In this document: positions 57,801 to 64,000 of the stretch, in pieces
Layout: every line of letters starts with the position of its first letter
Numbering within the stretch: position 1 is the stretch's first letter
NCBI RefSeq assembly: GCF_003711515.1
Contig: NW_021167088.1
Coordinates: forward strand, 644,351 to 708,350
DNA: 64,000 bases
Source: Sodiomyces alkalinus F11
Lineage: Eukaryota; Ascomycota; Sordariomycetes; Glomerellales; Plectosphaerellaceae
Reading direction: 5' to 3'
The notes under the pieces: model-generated
Database searches by the model: none
What the model was told of the DNA's origin: nothing
Seen by the model: only the letters and a program-made list of their open reading frames with translations
Translations under genes and position numbers: made by a program

Positions 57801-58581
57801 GACGATCATACGCTGTCAGAAGTATTGTATTCGGCCCGTAAATGCCGACTTGGGAGTCACTTTCATGCGCGAAAGGCCTATCTTTCTTTGCTATACTATA
57901 CCTCGAGCCGATGGCCGTCCAAGCTCCCCTTGCTTGACCTTTTTTTGGACCATCGAGCATTGAGAGTCGTGGAGAGAGAAGAAGCCCTCAGGGCACCGAG
58001 GAGAGCACAGCTTCAGTGGGGAAATAAACTTCTTTGGTCGATGGCCTGGGTCGGGAAACGAGCACTCTTCTGGGGTAAGGTGCAAAGGGAAGTCTTATAA
58101 TGAACACCAACCCGTGAGAGTCAACGGGCACATGATGAAAAGACCTTTGGAGTTCGCTTGTCGTTTCTCAATGCGAAACTGAAGGACCTGCTTTGCATCC
58201 AGCGGAGGAAGTCAACGTAGATTGACTGTCAGACTCCTGTGTCACGCTGGTGTCACCTGGAGCGATACGGGTTAGGGAATGACTCCAATGACTACCAGGA
58301 TAGTAGATTATTCGATTTGGTGGTAGGTACACGAACAGTCGAGTACCCAAGAGGCTTGTTGAAATTCATGGATGATATGTAGAAATTGACACAGCGAAGA
58401 GAATCACATGGGAGCCTAAGAGCCTCACCAATACTACCTTGCTCGGCAAGTCTCCAGGGACGAGATATTGTGAACGAGTGGTCAAAGGCGTTCCATGCAG
58501 TCATGTGGCATCTAGGTGGTGAGGGTCGGTGAGACGTGCCCCTGTTTGGGGTTCATCAGACAGTATGAGCTTAGCAGGTTG
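54825..58581. other. Gene-free stretch of 3.8 kb up to the retrotransposon
   Basis: This includes the promoter of the hypothetical Ser-rich gene at its left end. GTAC/TACCT palindromic blocks are dense at about 55540-55635 and 56200-56275, and a TACGGAGT motif lies near 56417. ORFs such as 55669-56049 and 57792-58100 have no domain or clear bias. CA and TG dinucleotides are at normal density here, unlike in the element that follows. Confidence 0.45.
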
Positions 58582-58830
58582 TGTCGCATGGGCAGGACCA
58601 CGATATAGTCTATAGGGGATCCAGGGGGGATCCACTCCATGACTAAGGGCTCCGGATATCGGGGACTTTAGGTATCAGGATATAATAAGGGTGGATACCG
58701 GAAAAGACCGGATAGGATCTAAATGATATAGTACCTATAACAGAGTCTTCACTACCTAAATTAAGGGTATAAAAGACTCTCCTAGATATAACTTAATATA
58801 ATATATATATATAAGATTGCTGCTCTACTA
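58582..58830 (+). repeat. Putative 5' LTR of the copia element
   Basis: It starts TGTCGCATGG and ends TCTACTA, which would be a TG...CA pair if the last CA had mutated to TA. A TATAAAAG box-like sequence lies near 58768. The boundaries are tentative, because the second LTR is not in the window for comparison. Confidence 0.4.
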
Positions 58831-61800
58831 AGTTAATTATTAAAGTGCGTTTTAACGTATAATAGTTATAAGCCCGGTTTATAACGCCTAAACGATAGAT
58901 ATTAATAAGGCTATCCCTATTCCACTATAAAGAAGTAATCACGTCTATATAAGCACTCTTAAATAACTACTATCGACCTAATCAGAGTAATTAAGAGACT
59001 AATTAACCTACCTATTAATTAACTAACCGATAAACGATAATCTAGTAAGGATATCTTCTAACGTATCTAACACCGAATAGAAGACGGCCGCTACTACCCT
59101 CGTTAACTAAAGGGATTAGGTAGTTTAGGAGCGCGCCGTACGCGGTAAATTAGCCTCCTACTAGGATAACTACCTTAGTCTAAAGCTAAGCGATAAGGAG
59201 GCTAACGCCTATCTCCTCCCTATACCCATACCCCCTAACGTTCGTAAATACAAAGCCCTCGCCGCGGACCCTAACGCGGAGGCCACGGTTACTACCGTCA
59301 CGGCTACTCCGTCTTCTACTATCACGCTAAAGGGCGATAAGGCCACGGATACCACGGATACCGCCGCCACGGCCGCTACTATAGCGGCCACGGCCGCCGG
59401 TAAGAGGAAGACGGCCGCTTACCGGAAGGCTACGGCTATAATAAAAGAACTAACGACTAGGACGCCTACGTTTATCGATGACCTCTCTAAAAAGGGGCGC
59501 ACGCGCTACCTATAAGATCGCCGTATATACCGCGAGGAAAAGGCAGACTACGACGCGTAGTAGAAGGAGTTTAATAAGGTACGCTCCTATATCGAAGGGA
59601 CTATATATACTACGTTATATAACCTCCTTACCTAGCTATAGGACAATACCGTAAATAACCCGCGGGCCTAGATTACTCTCCTACACGCGCACGTAGGACC
59701 GATACCTATAGACCTCCGTAAGGAAGCCCTGGTCCTATACTAACGATACACTACGCCTATAAAGGCTATACCTAAGGATATAGACGCCTAGGTAGTAAGC
59801 TAGAAAATAGCGATAATATACTATAAATATATAGGCGTTTTAGAGCTATTAAGCGCGGATTATTAAGCAGAAAACACGTTAAAAGCTATTAGACCTATTA
59901 CCTAGGAATAGAGTAATAACTACCTAGTAAATAACTACGATAAGATTATAGAAAACGAGCTAACGATTAACGACTTCGTAAAGGCTCTAAGGGCGGTTCT
60001 TAGTAATATAAAGAGCCTATAATCCTCCACTATAAAGCCTAGAGTTAGGAGAGGCACCTTTAATACCCTTAGGAACCTCCCCGATACTAAGGATACTATT
60101 ACTGCTAATAATAAAGATAATAAAAAGCGTCCTCGTAGCGACACGTCCTTAAAGGCTATCCCTCCCGTAATAAGGAGGCCCTGCGAGATATACGAAAACA
60201 CCTATACTACCGCCGTCTATTAGTATATAAGGCCGGATATACGCCCTTATACTTAGCGTGGCCGTGAAGATATTATAAAGGTCGCGGAAAAGAAGATACG
60301 TATTTATAGTTTTAAAAGCCGCGTGGATACCGCGATATAGAAGAGGCGGGAAGTAGTAGCTGCTACCGCTAATAAGATAGAGGAAGTCCAGGAAGATTAA
60401 CTCTATAATACTACGCCTACTATAGTTTATAAAGACCTGTCCGTTACCGCGACGGGGAGACTAGGAGCCCCCCTAACCTAAGAGGTAGCGCGTCATCATA
60501 CGACAATACTATTAAGATTATAATAAGAATAGGGGATATCCCTTTCTATTAACTAAGCCAGAGCGTTATTATACTACGCGATCCTAGACTTAGGATCGTT
60601 AATTAATATCTTTAATAATCGAGGCCGTTTTACGGCCGTTAGACTACCCACGGTTAATTTATCAACGCTTTAGGTGGGTACTTATAAGGCTCCTATCCTC
60701 GGATACGGAGACGTTAAGCTACGTGTATAATCCCTAGCGGGCACGAAGAGGCTGCTACGCCTCCGTGATATCGTATACTATAAGGAATTCGTTACTAATA
60801 TCGTCTCGGAACGCTAGCTACGCCTATAAGGTTACTACTAGGATATCGTAAACGATACTATTATTAGCTCCGCTAATAACCGGCCTACCTATAAGCTACT
60901 AGATATCCACGGCTAGTATATAATCGAGCGCGCGGAAGCCACGGCCGCTACCGCGTTCGCGGTCTCGGTAAGGCACCCCCGCGATAACCCGTATAGAAGA
61001 TCACGATAACCGCGGTAACCGTAGAAGACTATAGTATAATAGTAGCACGAACGCCTCGGCCACTATAGCACCGATACTCTTATAAAGATCGTCGACGTTA
61101 TTTAGGGGGTAAGGATAAAGGGACCACGTATAACGGACTATAACACGTATAGATAGTTGTAAGTGCCTATATAGATCCGGCGGATACTATCCCTTTACCC
61201 GTTAAAGCCTAGAGAGGCCCTCGCTATTAATTTTTATAATCTAGAAGAGGCGGAGTAGTTAGCAAGCGGATAGTATAAGTCTATTATATCCGTTATAGAC
61301 GTGTATATAGGTTATATATAGGATTACTACCTATAGAAAAGAGACTAAGGCTTTATCCTACACGCTTTAAAGGACGTTTTTACCCTGCTTAAGACCTAAT
61401 TCGATATTAGGCCACGCGTTCTACGGGCTGATTCTAAGATATTTTAGCACCTAGAAGTCGTTGCTTTCCTCGCTGCTAAGGGGGTGGAAGGCTAACCGTT
61501 AGCACTATATTTCTAGGATTAGAACGGCGTAGTAGAACGGATTAGAGGTATCGTTAAGAGAAGGGCGAGGGCTATAAGGATTAGAGCTAATCTGCCTATA
61601 TCTATCTGGCCTAAGGTCTTTAAGACTACTATATATCTGTATAATAGAACGCCACGATATATTAACGATTAGAAGATACTATACGAAGGCCTGCGCGGCT
61701 GTTAACCTAACCTTACGCACCTACGAGCTTACGGCTATAAAGCCTTTGCAAAAACGTGCGATACCTAAGCTAAAAGGAACCGCCTATAAAGGCTGGAACC

Positions 61801-62059
61801 GAAGGTATAGATCGGCTATCACGTCGGATACTAATCCTCGAATAGCTTCCGTATTTAGCTGCTATACCTAACGGATATTATTACTATAAAAGACGTGGTT
61901 TTTAACGAAGACGAGATATTTAACGGCAGGATTAAAACGCTATAAGCCATAGCTTCCGCCAAGGAAATCGGGGAACGCCTATAATCTATCCGTATTACCT
62001 ATACTATAACCGCGAATAGGCTACTATTAAGAGGTATAGCTATAGACGTATTAAATCTC

Positions 62060-62440
62060 GAGTCGGAGGACTTTTACGCTACCCCTATTACTACGGACGA
62101 AGGCGAGGCCGTCACTATTACTATATAAGAGGCCACTACTATTGCTATAGACTATACCGTTATTACTACGAGCACCGCTATTACTACGGATACTGCTATT
62201 ACTATAGAAGAAGACTATACCACCGCTATTACTACGGGTAAAGGCGATACCACCGCTATTACTACGGATAAAGGCGAGGCCGTCGCTATTACTACGAGAG
62301 AGGCTACTACTATTACTATAGACGAGGTTCTAAATCTATAGCCTAATAACTAGGCTATAGATTTAGAATCTCGTAACTCCGACGCTACTGCTATTACTAC
62401 GGGAGAGGCTACCGCTATTACTACGGACACTTCACGGTTT
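62060..62440. repeat. Thr/Ile-coding minisatellite in the integrase-RT linker
   Basis: Degenerate units around GCTATTACTACGGA, with a spacer of GGCGAGGCC type, repeat many times over about 380 bases and keep the polyprotein frame. They encode a Thr/Ile/Ala-rich low-complexity linker. Confidence 0.7.
62324..62372. repeat. 22-bp near-perfect inverted repeat (hairpin) in the linker
   Basis: The left arm 62324-62345 and the right arm 62351-62372 are reverse complements at 21 of 22 positions, around a 5-base loop (ATAAC). The hairpin sits inside the minisatellite block. Confidence 0.85.
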
Positions 62441-64000
62441 ACCACTACGAGGTTTAAACCGTTTCCTACGCCTCTAATATCCCCTAAAGATCCCGCGCGC
62501 GCGTTCCTTATAGCGTTAGCGGTGGTTAGGTGCGCTAAGGTGGAAGAACACGATAACCACTAACGGATAGCTATAGGTGCCCCTAAGGGGTGCCTATTAG
62601 CTATACTCCCGTCGGCCACGCGCTTATTACCCGCGCGCCTATCTATCGCGAGAACTATCGTAAGTCTATACACGACCGAGAAGGTCTAGAACGATAACGC
62701 CTAGAAGGCGTTCCTTAACGCTAGCAGGATTTATAACCCTATACGCACGAGGAAGTAAACTAGTAACGATAATAACGTCCGTGCTATAGATTCCCCTTAT
62801 ACCTCCTAGCCGCTATCGCTATTGTATATAACCCGCGAGGATCTCCCGCCTCTACTAAACCACTACCGCGATATATGCCTTTATCCGTTACGGGAGCGGT
62901 AGTTATAGGCCGAGGGGGAATACCTTAAGGGGCACCGATAGATAGGCTATTAGCAGGAGGTAGGTGGTGATTAGGCTAATAAGCAATAAGTCCTCGCCTG
63001 TAGATAGGTATATACCTATAAATTTAATAAGGAGGGCACCCTCCTTAAGTGTAAGGCACGCCTCGTAGTCCGAGGGGATTAATAAAAACGGTTAGAGACT
63101 AAAGATAACTACGCCGTAATGCTAGCCTCGTGGTCCTTCCGTATACTAATAGCGATCGCCGCCCGATTTAACCTGGAGATAAAGTAGTTCGATGCCGTTA
63201 ACGCGTTTATTAATGCTGGCCTTAAAGAAGAGGTGTTTATAAAGATACCGTAAGGCTATAAAGTACTAGGTAAAGTCCTACTACTACGGAAAGCCCTCTT
63301 CGGTTTAAGAGTATCGCTATTACTATAGTAAGAGGAATTTAGCGGTAAGCTATAGAGGATAGGCTTTATAGCCGTCCCTAATGACCCCTATATTATAATC
63401 CGCGACGGTTTAATCCTATTCTGCTACGTTAACGATATCGGACTTATATACTATAAAGACCGTAAGACGGACGCCGACGACCTTAAGGCTGCCCTTAAAC
63501 GAAGCTATAGGTTATTAAGAGGCGAAGAAATCCGTTAGTTCCTAGGAATTAAGGTCCTGAGGGATAGAGCCACCCGTAGGTTATAGCTATTATAGTCTTC
63601 CTACGTGGAGAAGATCGCGGTTAAATACTACGTAGATACACTCTGCCGAAAACCACTAAAGGTCCTATTATCTACGGAGCCGGTAATGCCCCGAGACGGC
63701 ACCCGCGCGTCGATTCCCGAGGTCCGTTAGTATCAGGGAATAATCGGTTCTATTCTATACGCCGCTATCGTGATAGGACCCGATATCGCGTTCGCCTACT
63801 CGAAGCTTTCCTAACATAACGTTAACCCCTTCTCTAACCACCTTAAAAGGGCTTAATAAATGCTGCTATTCCTATACTATATAAGATACTACTACCTGGA
63901 ATTCGGCGGGGATAGGCGTTTCCTGATAGTAAGCGACGCGTCCTTTAGGGATAATCCAGACCGTAAGAGTTCGTAAAGATATACGATAAAGCTCTTCGGC

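Larger units (their letters stand above)
58582..64000 (+). mobile_element. Ty1/copia LTR retrotransposon, RIP-mutated, 3' end outside window
   Basis: From about 58.6 kb the sequence becomes poor in CA and TG and rich in TA, with CpG kept. The plus strand encodes, in order and all in the same frame, a Gag-like region (59246 onward), a Cys-containing knuckle-like region near 60182, an aspartic protease (DLGS near 60587), an integrase C-terminal part (GVVERIRGIVKRR near 61526), a repeat-rich linker, and a copia reverse transcriptase/RNase H (63008 to the window end). This order, integrase before reverse transcriptase, is the copia type. Many TAA and TAG codons interrupt it, so it is inactive. 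The right LTR is beyond the window. Confidence 0.92.
59200..64000 (+). pseudogene. Copia gag-pol polyprotein, stop-riddled but in one frame
   Basis: Checkpoints at 59246, 60182, 60581, 61523, 63008 and 63998 all fall in the same reading frame, so no net frameshift is seen over 4.8 kb. Decay is by point changes. The protease active site reads DLG where copia proteases have D-S/T-G. The reverse transcriptase catalytic box reads YVND where YVDD is normal. Both changes are the transitions expected from RIP (TCA to TTA; TTGAC to TTAAC). Other recognisable pieces are YLYNRTPRYIND (integrase), FDAVNAFINAGLKEEVF and SDASFRDNPDRKSS. Interrupting stops are mostly TAG or TAA in place of Trp or Gln. Confidence 0.9.

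Noticed and set aside
59209..60201. Two minus-strand ORFs inside the retrotransposon
   Set aside because: Antisense to the copia polyprotein; their Val/Ala-rich or Leu-rich sequences mirror the Thr/Ala-coding and Lys-rich plus strand.

Overview
This window looks like nuclear DNA of a filamentous ascomycete (Pezizomycotina, probably Sordariomycetes). Genes carry short introns of about 55-250 bases with GTRNGT-like donors and CTAAC/CTGAC-like branch sites. Proteins are typical fungal ones, with mitochondrial presequences and low-complexity tails. Gene-free stretches are long, and the right end holds a retrotransposon riddled with CA-to-TA and TG-to-TA changes, the signature of repeat-induced point mutation (RIP). 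The species cannot be named from sequence alone. One 35-base run of N (8144-8178) marks an assembly gap.

Left third (1-27.6 kb). The 3' part of a SIP3/LAM-type sterol-transfer gene is followed by tRNA-Ser(AGA), a DUF3074 (START-like) gene, a 5.9 kb gene-poor stretch, an unrecognised ORF (11312-12376), an aldehyde dehydrogenase and a long-chain alcohol oxidase on the minus strand, an ELO fatty-acid elongase, and a FYVE-finger gene on the minus strand. Nearly all of these handle lipids or read membrane lipids: sterol or lipid transfer, fatty alcohol to aldehyde to acid, chain elongation, PI3P binding.

Middle (27.6-51 kb). After 5 kb without genes come MoaA-like and MoaC-like ORFs (molybdenum cofactor step 1) in tandem on the minus strand. 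They are possibly one bifunctional cnxABC locus with an alternative splice that removes the MoaA Gly-Gly tail. Then follow a WRAP73/WDR8-like WD-repeat gene, a two-RRM RNA-binding gene, the very large HEAT-repeat gene LAA1/HEATR5 (minus), and a divergent TACO1/YebC mitochondrial translation factor.

Right (51-64 kb). PET100 (cytochrome c oxidase assembly) and a Ser-rich protein of unknown function lie on the minus strand. After 3.7 kb of non-coding DNA, a Ty1/copia retrotransposon enters at about 58.58 kb and runs off the window. Its polyprotein can be followed in one frame for 4.8 kb, broken only by point-mutation stops. The protease and reverse-transcriptase catalytic motifs are both damaged by exactly the expected transitions.

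Exon joins were worked out by hand from splice sites, reading frame and protein continuity. No database search was possible.
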